From positions 1 to 8,363 of the forward strand of contig JAOUFO010000066.1 in NCBI GenBank assembly GCA_029858165.1: a stretch of 8,363 nt of DNA, written 5' to 3'. The position numbers were made by a program, and so were the translations under genes. Each line of letters begins with the position of its first letter. Position 1 is the first letter of the stretch. Source of the stretch: Deltaproteobacteria bacterium (lineage in GTDB: Bacteria > SAR324 > JACQKK01). Below the pieces are notes generated by a model. That model searched no databases, had not been told where the DNA came from, and saw only the letters and a list, made by a program, of their open reading frames with translations. This document shows, in pieces, positions 1-6,454 of the stretch.

Positions 1-207
1 GGGGGGGTCATCGGGGTGGGGATGAGTCTGCGGGATGTGGAAAAGGAATTGATTTTTCAAACCCTGCGGGCCAGTGATTCCAACCGCACCCAGGCGGCCA
101 AAACCCTGGGAATTTCCATCCGCACCCTGCGCAACAAACTGCATGAATACGCCGATGCCGGAGAACTGCCCGATTTCCTGTCGGCAGGGGACGACGAAGG
201 GGAATAA
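1..207 (+). CDS. Sigma-54-dependent NtrC-family regulator, C-terminal Fis-type HTH (5' truncated)
   Basis: The reading frame is open from base 1 to the TAA at 205-207 (68 residues visible), so the gene starts outside the window. The visible part is the DNA-binding tail of an NtrC-type activator, which binds upstream enhancers and works with sigma-54 RNA polymerase. It opens with MSLRDVEKELI, the usual linker helix, followed by the Fis-type helix-turn-helix NRTQAAKTLGISIRTLRNKL at visible residues 28-47, then a short acidic end (GDDEGE). The receiver and AAA+ domains would lie upstream. The ISIRTLRNKL-EY wording is especially common in flagellar regulators of the FlbD/FlrC type, so that is the first guess for its role, but the tail alone cannot prove it. 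GTG (16) and ATG (22) are internal codons here, because homology-like sequence continues upstream of them. Confidence 0.88.
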   Translation, partial: GGVIGVGMSLRDVEKELIFQTLRASDSNRTQAAKTLGISIRTLRNKLHEYADAGELPDFLSAGDDEGE

Positions 208-254
208 ATCTATACGCACCCCCCATGGACGGGCTTGTAGAAACCACAAACAAG

Positions 255-300
255 GTCCGGGGGTCCCGCTCCCCTGTGGGGGTTTGGGGCGAAGTTCCAA
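255..300. repeat. GC-rich stem-loop element between regulator and deacetylase genes
   Basis: The gap 208-342 contains a dense run of G and C blocks, including CCCC-TGT-GGGG around 271-281 and GGGGGTTTGGGGC at 278-290 followed by GAAGTTCCAA. The second block resembles GGGGGATTGGGGGC, read on the minus strand of the hairpin element at 4810-4823. The two may therefore be members of one dispersed intergenic repeat family. No proper T-run follows, so it is not a convincing terminator for the regulator. No clear promoter for the downstream gene is visible. Confidence 0.35.
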
Positions 301-342
301 TCTATTCCGGTTTTTCAATTTTCCCCCCTGGGTTGCTGCCGT

Positions 343-1302
343 ATGCCTTCCTCCTCTTCCCCTCCTTTCTCCACCGTGGCCTTGATCACCCATCCCGATT
401 GCGCATTGCATGAGATGGGGCCGGGCCATCCTGAACAACCCGCCAGATTGGGAGCGGTGGAAGCCGGATTGGAGGCCCGTGGACTGTTGGACAGGCTGGT
501 TTGTTTGAGGGCCGCGGAAGTGGAACCTTCCCGGCTGGAGCGGGTTCACTCTCCGGCCTATGTGGAATCTGTTTTGAGGGCCAGCCCCCAAACCGGGCGG
601 GTGGCCCTGGACCCGGATACTGCCATGAACCCTTATTCGTTAAAGGCCGCCCTGCTGGCGGCGGGGGGGGTGGTGCAGGGGGTGGATTGGGTGATGGCAG
701 GGGAGGGCCGCCGGGCCTTTTGCGCAATGCGTCCACCGGGCCACCATGCCTGCCGCAACCGGGCCATGGGGTTTTGCATATTCAACAACATCGCGGTAGG
801 GGCGGCCCATGCCCTGGCTGTCCATGGATGCCAACGGGTGGCCATTTTGGATTTTGATATTCATCACGGCAACGGCACCCAGGATATTTTTCAACAGGAT
901 GAGCGGGTGTTGCTGTGTTCGGTGTTCCAACACCCATTTTACCCGTTTTCCGGGACAGAGGGACAAAATGGACACATCCGGGGGTTTCCGGTGGGGTCCG
1001 GTTCCACGGGGGGTGAACTCCGGCGGGTGGTGGAGACGGGCTGGCTGCCGGCCTTGGACCAATTTCGCCCGGAAATGGTGTTTGTTTCAGCCGGGTTTGA
1101 CGGCCGCCGGGGGGACCCTCTGGGGGGGGCCTTGTGGGAGGATGGCGATTATCATCACATCACCGCCCGGATATGCGGCTGGGCTGAGGCCCATGGGGCG
1201 GGAGGGGTGGTTTCCACCCTGGAAGGGGGATATGACCTGGATGGCCTGGGGGGTGCCGCCGCGGCCCATGTGGCGGCTTTGCTGGGCCAGCCCTGGATGT
1301 GA
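343..1302 (+). CDS. Class II-like histone deacetylase family protein (acetylpolyamine/acetyl-lysine amidohydrolase)
   Basis: A complete 319-residue zinc deacetylase of the HDAC/AcuC/AphA superfamily; these bacterial members are usually 300-345 residues. The full active site is visible: RPPGHHA at 130-136 (His134/His135 charge-relay pair), GFCIFNN at 143-149, DFDIHHGNGT at 170-179 (zinc ligands Asp172 and His174), SAGFD at 249-253 (third ligand Asp253) and LEGGYD at 293-298 (transition-state Tyr297). The N-terminal THPDC...HEMGPGHPEQPARL region is typical of the class II-like bacterial branch. The reaction would be hydrolysis of an acetyl amide, either on polyamines or other small molecules or on protein lysines; the sequence does not decide between them. 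No signal peptide is seen, so the protein should be cytoplasmic. The ATG at 343 gives the expected N-terminus although its Shine-Dalgarno is weak. It converges with the membrane-protein gene ending at 1363, 60 bp away. Confidence 0.95.
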   Translation: MPSSSSPPFSTVALITHPDCALHEMGPGHPEQPARLGAVEAGLEARGLLDRLVCLRAAEVEPSRLERVHSPAYVESVLRASPQTGRVALDPDTAMNPYSLKAALLAAGGVVQGVDWVMAGEGRRAFCAMRPPGHHACRNRAMGFCIFNNIAVGAAHALAVHGCQRVAILDFDIHHGNGTQDIFQQDERVLLCSVFQHPFYPFSGTEGQNGHIRGFPVGSGSTGGELRRVVETGWLPALDQFRPEMVFVSAGFDGRRGDPLGGALWEDGDYHHITARICGWAEAHGAGGVVSTLEGGYDLDGLGGAAAAHVAALLGQPWM

Positions 1303-1362
1303 GCCAGCCTTGGCCGTAAAGGTGAGGGGGAATCCTTCCGGAGGTTGCCGCTTTGGATGAGG

Positions 1363-2229
1363 TTACAGGGGCCGTTTCCATCCGGAAAACACATCCCGCA
1401 GGGAACCATGTGCCCGGTGAAACAGAATCACCAGCAGCCAGCCGTAGGCGAACATGGCCACCGTCAGGCCGGCCATGTGGGCGGTTCGGATAGAGGGGGC
1501 CAGATATTCCGTGGGAATCACCAGCAATGCCCCCTGCAACACTCCATAATAACCCCCCACCCCCATGGCAACCCGGTTCACCTGCCCCCGCATCTGGCGA
1601 ATCAGCGGCAACGTGATGACAATCCACAACAAACCTTTGCCCAAAAAAGCCGCCGTCACCCACAGGGGCAAAACGGTATCGGTGTATACCGGGGTATCCG
1701 GGCCCAACAGGGGTTGGGCTATCCCCAAAGCACCCAGGGCATAAAACACCATAAAGGCCCCCACCGACGCAACCCCTTTGAGAAGCCATTGACGGGCAGG
1801 CATCACCACCCGGATATTCTCCAGCTTTGCCTCCGGCGGCGGCCCCCCGGCAAACAGCCAAACCGCCGCCGGAGCGATGCCTGCCGCGTTGATGAATCCG
1901 TTCACCAGCAGGTTGTCCGCCACAAATCCGGGAACCACCGGGTTGAGCAAATGCAAAAACAACACGGTGTCCATGTGGGTCAGCAGAGTGGTCACCCCAA
2001 AATAGACCACAAACATGGTGACGATCAACAACTGGCCCCGCCAAATGGAATGGCGCACCACAAAACCCAGGGCCGTTGCATGCAGCAAAGCCATCATCAG
2101 CAAAGACCAAGGCTCCTGATCCAGGAGGGGGGATAAGGAAAGGTGGAGAAAATCCACTCCGTACAGAACAAACACCACCAGGGTCAAAACGGCGGTTTTC
2201 CAAATAAAGGGAACATTCAGGTTTTTCAT
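1363..2229 (-). CDS. Polytopic membrane protein of unknown function
   Basis: A complete 288-residue protein starting at ATG 2229-2227 and ending at TAA 1365-1363. I do not recognise the family. It is strongly hydrophobic, with about eight likely membrane segments at residues 10-30, 41-58, 66-84, 86-127 (perhaps two), 150-171, 186-210, 219-240 and 251-270. Polar residues inside or at the edge of segments (His50, His85, Asp87, Glu241, His251) could be functional. A hydrophilic loop around 128-148 and the basic C-terminus (HRAHGSLRDV...GWKRPL) suggest cytoplasmic faces. A longer overlapping minus-strand frame (1160-2203) is a Gly/Pro-rich shadow. The gene lies 63 bp beyond the terminator that ends the M48 gene, so it is probably a separate transcription unit. 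The Shine-Dalgarno is weak, and TATAAA lies only 10 bases before the ATG (2240-2245), with no good -35 box. Confidence 0.8.
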   Translation of the reverse strand: MKNLNVPFIWKTAVLTLVVFVLYGVDFLHLSLSPLLDQEPWSLLMMALLHATALGFVVRHSIWRGQLLIVTMFVVYFGVTTLLTHMDTVLFLHLLNPVVPGFVADNLLVNGFINAAGIAPAAVWLFAGGPPPEAKLENIRVVMPARQWLLKGVASVGAFMVFYALGALGIAQPLLGPDTPVYTDTVLPLWVTAAFLGKGLLWIVITLPLIRQMRGQVNRVAMGVGGYYGVLQGALLVIPTEYLAPSIRTAHMAGLTVAMFAYGWLLVILFHRAHGSLRDVFSGWKRPL

Positions 2230-2292
2230 GGGTTCATCGCTTTATAAAACAGGAGAAAGCGCCCCGCCACCGATCAATGGATGGGGGATGGG

Positions 2293-2314
2293 AAAAGAAG
2301 GGCCGACCCGGCCC
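2293..2314 (-). terminator. Rho-independent terminator after the DUF898-M48 unit
   Basis: Read on the minus strand, GGGCCG-GGT-CGGCCC forms a perfect 6-bp GC stem with a 3-base loop (2314-2300). It is followed at once by TTCTTTT (2299-2293). It lies 38 bp past the TGA of the M48 peptidase gene and ahead of the next minus-strand gene. A second, weaker GGCC-ACAG / CTGT...GGCC pairing lies just before it. Confidence 0.65.
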
Positions 2315-2351
2315 ACACAGATTCCTTCCTGTGGCCCCTGTGCAGGTCGTG

Positions 2352-3578
2352 TCAGGTCATGTAGCCCACCCCGGGGCCATTGCGCTGGGATTTGGCTCCG
2401 GGTATTTTTTTCAACTGACGCCATTCCCGTCGGTTTAAAAAATGGGAGCCCGGGGCAGCGTCCGAAGGGATTTTTTGTTTGAGAAGCTCTATCCGCTGGC
2501 GGGTATCGGGATGAGAGCTTAAAAATTCCGGCAGAGCGTCCGCCCCCGGAGATTCCTTGATCAGCATGGTCATCAGGTCCACGGCGGCCTGTTGGTTCAG
2601 CCCCAGACCGGCCATCATTTTCAACCCGTAGTCATCGGCCCGGGTCTCCTGGTCCCGGGTGTAACGCAGGGAAAGCAGCGATTGACCCCAGGCGGTCACT
2701 GAGCCGGACAACGCCGAATTGTTGCCGAACAGGGCCACCCCCAACCCCCCCAGGGCCGATGAATGGATCAATGCCTGCAAGCCATCCCGGTGGGCCACAT
2801 GGCCCAGTTCATGGCCCAGCAAAGCGGCCAACTGGTCCGGGGTTTCCAGTTTTTCCCACATCTCGTCAAACACCAGGATATACCCTCCGGGCAGGGTGAT
2901 GGCGTTGACCATCCCCCCTGAAACCGGGACCACATGGATGGTGTAGCCATTCCCCACATACCGGCTTAACCGGGATTCCACCTTGCCCAACGCTGATTTT
3001 TGATCCGCGGAAAGCTGGATTTCGCTAAAATCAAAGGCTTCGGTAAAAGACTGCTTGGCCTGTCGGCCCAGGCTTTCCTCAAATTCCAAAGGAATCACCC
3101 GGGCAATCCACGGAGTCAACCCGGGCAGAACCACAAACACCACCAGAGCGGTCATTGCCGCCAGCAGTGCTGTCACCCCCGCCAAAGCCTTGGGTTTGGC
3201 GGGCAGCCGTGCCAGCCGGTTCCATAGCCGCCTGGGGCTGGTTCCTGCTCCATCCAGCGTCCCGGCCCCCAACAACCCGGTTTCCCGCAGCCAGGAGCCG
3301 GGAGGCAGAAGGGCAAACACCAACCGCCGCTGAGGATAGCCCTGGCGGGTGACGATTTCCAACGGCGGGTGATTTCCGGGATCAAAGTGGGTAAACCGCT
3401 CCCATTGGGCCAAATCCTCGTGCAGGATTTGGCCGTCGGTCATTTCCACCCGGACGGTTTTCTCCGGCGGGGTTGCCCCCTCCTGCTCCTTCCAGGCCTG
3501 TCCCTCCCGGTCCAGCCGCAGGCGGACCGGCTGCCCCACGGGCCGGATCCCGTCAAAATAAGTGGCTTCAAAATCCAT
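2352..3578 (-). CDS. Membrane-anchored M48-family zinc metallopeptidase
   Basis: A complete 408-residue protein. Residues 1-130 form a soluble domain I cannot name. A single membrane segment follows at about 131-154 (ALAGVTALLAAMTALVVFVV), then the M48 peptidase domain at about 195-370. Catalytic signatures are NAITLPGG (225-232), HELGH (256-260; zinc ligands His256 and His260, general base Glu257), and ETRADDYG, where Glu311 is the likely third ligand. SSHPDTRQRI at 354-363 is the common C-terminal M48 motif. The protease part probably works at the membrane on proteins, as in HtpX/BepA-type quality control, but the substrate is not known. There is no N-terminal signal peptide; the internal segment would act as a signal anchor. 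It starts 19 bp after the stop of the DUF898 gene, so the two are very likely co-transcribed, a pairing found in other proteobacteria. A strong terminator follows its stop. Confidence 0.93.
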   Translation of the reverse strand: MDFEATYFDGIRPVGQPVRLRLDREGQAWKEQEGATPPEKTVRVEMTDGQILHEDLAQWERFTHFDPGNHPPLEIVTRQGYPQRRLVFALLPPGSWLRETGLLGAGTLDGAGTSPRRLWNRLARLPAKPKALAGVTALLAAMTALVVFVVLPGLTPWIARVIPLEFEESLGRQAKQSFTEAFDFSEIQLSADQKSALGKVESRLSRYVGNGYTIHVVPVSGGMVNAITLPGGYILVFDEMWEKLETPDQLAALLGHELGHVAHRDGLQALIHSSALGGLGVALFGNNSALSGSVTAWGQSLLSLRYTRDQETRADDYGLKMMAGLGLNQQAAVDLMTMLIKESPGADALPEFLSSHPDTRQRIELLKQKIPSDAAPGSHFLNRREWRQLKKIPGAKSQRNGPGVGYMT

Positions 3579-3597
3579 GTTCCCAACCCGTTAAAGG

Positions 3598-4608
3598 TCA
3601 CAACCCGATGTCAAAATAATCCGCGGCTTCTTCGCCAAAGGCCTTTTGCACAGTCACTTCCGCCTGCCGAACCTGGGTGATATCACACGCGCCGGTCAAC
3701 TGAAAATTGGCCACAAAAAACCGGTACCACCGGGCCTTGGCCCAAGCGTAACCCAGCCCCAGGGTACTCAGCACCAGCAGAAAGTTGGTGATGGAAATCA
3801 CCAGCAATTTATCCCCTTCCCCGGTAAAACGGATCCGATGGCCCTGAAACCGCAAATACTCCAGTTTGTATTTTATCAGATTCACTTCCATAAAGGGATA
3901 AAACAACCCGCCGGTGATATAGGTGAGGCCGATATACCCCATGGCCCGTTTCCAATACCCCCAGGAGGGGATATCCGTGGTGAATTGATGGTCGCCAAAA
4001 TAGATACGGTTCCAGAGATACCGGTGCATCCGGATGCTTAAAACCGGGCCGTAAAAGCCCAGGGTGGCCACGGTTAGAACCAGGTCCTTGTAAAACCGCC
4101 GGGCAAACCGGTTGAATTCCGGTTTCAGGCCAAAATGAATCTGCCGCCAGGAGGTGCGGGACAGCCGGAATCTCCAGGCAGCCAGAAAAAGATAAGGAAA
4201 CAGCCCCCCCACCAGGATATAAATCCCCAGGGTGAAAAAAGCCTGCCATTCAGGATGGGCAGCCCCCAGAAAACCCAGGCCGATGAACAAAGGCAGAGCC
4301 ACCCCCATCAGCACCATCCGCCCTTTCATCATTTCCCAGCCGGTGCCGTGAAAATCCAGGGTGTCCCCCTCAAATTTCACATTGTGGGCCAGCAGTTTCA
4401 GGGAGCGGACCTTGGCCCAGGGGGCATACATCCCCAGGGTGATGATTTTCAACAGGGCGTTGGATAGATACAGTCCGAACAGCATGGCCCCGGTGGCGGT
4501 GAACCCGGCGGTCAGCCAGGTTTCCTCTTCCGGCGGGGGGGGAGGGGCAGGGGTGTTTTGCAGAGACGGCGGGGTCTGGGGTTCTGTCTGCGGGTTGTTG
4601 GATTCCAT
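3598..4608 (-). CDS. DUF898 / YjgN-family inner-membrane protein
   Basis: A complete 336-residue protein of the DUF898 (YjgN) family, whose function is unknown. A Pro-rich hydrophilic N-terminus (residues 1-30, with PPPPPEEE) precedes about six membrane segments near 36-60, 98-116, 123-145, 175-192, 221-240 and 268-287. The motif ITLGMYAPWAKVR (56-68) is characteristic of the family. It returns in related form near 133 (VGGLFPYLF), 181 (ATLGFYGPV), 231 (ITGGLFYPF) and 281 (STLGLGYAWAKAR). Each copy is followed by a basic/aromatic stretch and then by alternating polar and hydrophobic residues. The start is supported by AAGGA (4619-4615) six bases before the ATG. The M48 metalloprotease follows 19 bp downstream in the same direction, and the two probably form one operon. 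A role in membrane maintenance together with the protease is an inference from that pairing only. Confidence 0.93.
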   Translation of the reverse strand: MESNNPQTEPQTPPSLQNTPAPPPPPEEETWLTAGFTATGAMLFGLYLSNALLKIITLGMYAPWAKVRSLKLLAHNVKFEGDTLDFHGTGWEMMKGRMVLMGVALPLFIGLGFLGAAHPEWQAFFTLGIYILVGGLFPYLFLAAWRFRLSRTSWRQIHFGLKPEFNRFARRFYKDLVLTVATLGFYGPVLSIRMHRYLWNRIYFGDHQFTTDIPSWGYWKRAMGYIGLTYITGGLFYPFMEVNLIKYKLEYLRFQGHRIRFTGEGDKLLVISITNFLLVLSTLGLGYAWAKARWYRFFVANFQLTGACDITQVRQAEVTVQKAFGEEAADYFDIGL

Positions 4609-4614
4609 GAACGA

Positions 4615-4619
4615 TCCTT
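4615..4619 (-). promoter_or_regulatory. Shine-Dalgarno of the DUF898 gene
   Basis: AAGGA on the minus strand lies six bases before the ATG at 4608-4606 and supports that start. Confidence 0.6.
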
Positions 4620-4714
4620 AAAAGGTTTAACCGGCGGCAAGGTGGATGGAGGTGCTGAAAAAAACCGGACAGCGCCCCAAAAGAAACGAGAAATGGTCCG
4701 TGGTTCGGCGAATC

Positions 4715-4731
4715 CCTCAATTTAAATGAGG
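4715..4731. promoter_or_regulatory. Small inverted repeat upstream of the DUF898 gene (operator-like)
   Basis: CCTCA-ATTTAAA-TGAGG has 5-bp arms around an AT core. It lies about 105 bp upstream of the DUF898 start, in a region with no coding sequence. It could be an operator or simply a small palindrome; no -35/-10 pair with good spacing was found beside it. Confidence 0.2.
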
Positions 4732-4764
4732 CCTCTGTGCAACTCGTTTTTTCCCATCCCCCTG

Positions 4765-4840
4765 CCCCCTTCCCAAAGGGAAGGGGGTTGATATGATTGG
4801 GGGCCTGCGGCCCCCAATCCCCCGCGTTTTTATCAAAACG
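4765..4840. repeat. Cluster of three perfect hairpins in the lpdA-DUF898 spacer
   Basis: The 260-bp gap 4609-4868 holds three perfect inverted repeats in a row. They are CCCCCTTCCC-AAA-GGGAAGGGGG (4765-4787), GATTGGGGGC-CTGCG-GCCCCCAATC (4795-4819) and CGTTTT-TATC-AAAACG (4825-4840). Spacings are 7 and 5 bases. They lie 3' of lpdA and could block exonucleases or stop transcription, but no T-run follows on the lpdA-coding (minus) strand. On the plus strand the 4795-4819 hairpin is followed by TTTTT at 4827-4831. The style is that of REP-like dispersed palindromic elements. Apart from the small operator-like repeat at 4715 and the Shine-Dalgarno, I see nothing else in this gap. Confidence 0.6.
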
Positions 4841-4868
4841 GGAGCTTTTGGCAGTTACGCAGAGGTCT

Positions 4869-6281
4869 CTAAATATGAATCGCCCGGTTGTGGACCCCCA
4901 GGGCGGCTTCTTTCAGGGCTTCCGACAGGGTGGGATGGCCATGAACCGCCAACCCCAGGTCCTCCGCACTGGCGCCGAATTCAATGGCCAGGGCCGCCTC
5001 TCCGATCATTTCAGAGGCTCCCGGCCCCAGAATCAGCACTCCCAGCAGGGTATCGGTGTGGGGGTCGGCCAGAACCTTGACCATTCCATCGGTGGCGGCC
5101 ATGGTTTTGGCCCTGGCGTTGGCCAAAAAGGGGAAGACCCCGGATTTGTATTCCCGGTTTTCCGCTTTTAACTGGTCTTCTCCTTTTCCCACCCAGGCGA
5201 TTTCCGGCCAGGTGTACACAATGGAGGGGATGGCATCGTAGGAGACCTCCCCCGGCAGACCCGCCATCCATTCCACCGCCGCGCTGGCCTCCTCGCTGGC
5301 TTTGTGGGCCAGCATGGGGCCTGCGATCACATCCCCGATGGCCCGGATGGAGGGCACCGAAGTCTGGAACCTTTCATTCACCTGGATTCTCCCCCGTTCA
5401 TCCACCACCACCCCGGTCTGGTCCAGCCCCAGCCCTTCGGTGTAGGGCTTGCGCCCCACGGCCACCATCACATGGTCGGCTTCCAGGGTAAAGGGGTCTC
5501 CGGCGGGGGGGCGGGCGGTCACCGTTACCCCTTCAGGGGTGGATTTCACCCCCTCCACCCGGGTGGCCATGTGAAACACCAACCCCTGTTTGGTAAAAAT
5601 CCGCTGGGCGGTTTTGCCCGCCTGAATATCCATCCCCCCCAGCAAATGAGGCAGCATTTCCACAATGGTCACTTTGGCACCCAGCCGCCGCCATACAGAC
5701 CCAAGCTCCAGCCCGATCACCCCCGCCCCGATGATCACCAGATGGTCCGGCACCTTGGGCAGGGACAGGCCGTGAGTGGAATGAATCACCCGGCTGCCGT
5801 CAAAAGGGACCCCCGGCAGGGCGATGGGTTCCGATCCGGTGGCGATCAGGATGTGCGGGGCGGTCAGAGTCTGCACCTCCCCGGCCTGCATCGGGGTCAC
5901 TTCCACCCGGATGGGAGACAATATCCGCCCGGACCCCAAAAAGCGGACGACCTTGTTTTTTTTCATCAGCAGGTCCACCCCGCGGGTCAATTCGGCCACC
6001 ACTTTTTCCTTGCGGGCCAGCATCCCATCCAAATCCAACGTAACAGGCCCGGTCACCACCCCGTGGTGGGCCATTCCCTCCTTGGCCCGTTGAAACCATT
6101 CGCTGGATTCCAAAAGGGCCTTGGCCGGAACGCACCCTTCGTTCAGGCAGGTGCCTCCCAGGGTTTCCCGTTTTTCCACCAAAGCGGGCCGCAATCCCAA
6201 TTGAGCCGCCCGGATGGCGGCCACATACCCGCCGGGGCCGCCGCCGATAATGATCAGATCAAAGGTTTCTTCAACCGCCAT
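4869..6281 (-). CDS. lpdA: Dihydrolipoyl dehydrogenase (E3 component)
   Basis: A complete 470-residue FAD-dependent pyridine nucleotide-disulfide oxidoreductase, of normal length for E3. It reoxidises the dihydrolipoyl group of 2-oxoacid dehydrogenase complexes and the glycine cleavage system, passing electrons to NAD+. Visible features are the FAD-binding GGGPGG (13-18), the redox-active disulfide GGTCLNEGC (Cys45 and Cys50), an ATGSEP stretch (147-152) and the NAD-binding GAGVIG (185-190). Also present are the second FAD motif AIGDV (314-318) and the C-terminal dimer-interface HGHPTLSE, with catalytic His449 and Glu454. All key residues are present. The ATG start is supported by AAGGAA (6290-6285). 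No E1 or E2 gene is in the window, so it is a stand-alone E3 gene here. The 173-bp leader carries tandem repeats that may regulate it. Mercuric or other disulfide reductases are excluded by the complete E3 motif set. Confidence 0.96.
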   Translation of the reverse strand: MAVEETFDLIIIGGGPGGYVAAIRAAQLGLRPALVEKRETLGGTCLNEGCVPAKALLESSEWFQRAKEGMAHHGVVTGPVTLDLDGMLARKEKVVAELTRGVDLLMKKNKVVRFLGSGRILSPIRVEVTPMQAGEVQTLTAPHILIATGSEPIALPGVPFDGSRVIHSTHGLSLPKVPDHLVIIGAGVIGLELGSVWRRLGAKVTIVEMLPHLLGGMDIQAGKTAQRIFTKQGLVFHMATRVEGVKSTPEGVTVTARPPAGDPFTLEADHVMVAVGRKPYTEGLGLDQTGVVVDERGRIQVNERFQTSVPSIRAIGDVIAGPMLAHKASEEASAAVEWMAGLPGEVSYDAIPSIVYTWPEIAWVGKGEDQLKAENREYKSGVFPFLANARAKTMAATDGMVKVLADPHTDTLLGVLILGPGASEMIGEAALAIEFGASAEDLGLAVHGHPTLSEALKEAALGVHNRAIHI

Positions 6282-6284
6282 GGG

Positions 6285-6290
6285 TTCCTT
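6285..6290 (-). promoter_or_regulatory. Shine-Dalgarno of lpdA
   Basis: AAGGAA on the minus strand, with a short CCC spacer before the ATG at 6281, fixes the start. Confidence 0.55.
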
Positions 6291-6301
6291 GTGGATTAGC
6301 C

Positions 6302-6341
6302 CCGGTTTTTTGGGAAAAGACCGGTTTGTTTTGGGAAAATC
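6302..6341. repeat. Tandem direct repeats in the lpdA leader
   Basis: Two adjacent, nearly identical copies read CCGGTTTTTTGGGAAAAGA (6302-6320) and CCGGTTTGTTTTGGGAAAA (6321-6339), head to tail. The first copy plus the CCGG of the second also forms a hairpin: CCGG-TTTTTT-GGG-AAAA-GA-CCGG, with one mismatch. A third small perfect inverted repeat, GTTTTT-AAG-AAAAAC, follows at 6345-6359. They lie 20-80 bp upstream of the lpdA start, where operator sites or a leader RNA structure would be expected. Confidence 0.45.
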
Positions 6342-6454
6342 TGTGTTTTTAAGAAAAACCCTGGACTCCTTGGGAGCAGGATAGACCTCCGCTTTCTGTT
6401 TTTATGCTTTTGAGGATGTTTTGGAAAGCAACAATTTGGCCGGTGGGAGCGGGG

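Noticed and set aside
1345..2136. A 263-codon plus-strand frame
   Set aside because: Very rich in His, Gln and Pro, antisense to the membrane protein gene; a compositional shadow.
1160..2203. A 347-codon minus-strand frame overlapping both the membrane protein and the deacetylase
   Set aside because: Gly/Pro/Cys-rich translation with no motif, overlapping two better genes. The 1363-2229 frame has regular membrane segments instead.
5225..5260. Loss of a key residue in LpdA at YTWPE (often YTHPE)
   Set aside because: This position varies among genuine E3 enzymes; the disulfide and the His449/Glu454 pair are intact.
5304..6299. A 331-codon plus-strand open frame antisense to lpdA
   Set aside because: Its translation is rich in His, Pro, Gly and Gln with no domain pattern, and it exactly mirrors the GC-rich codons of lpdA. 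lpdA on the other strand has every family motif.
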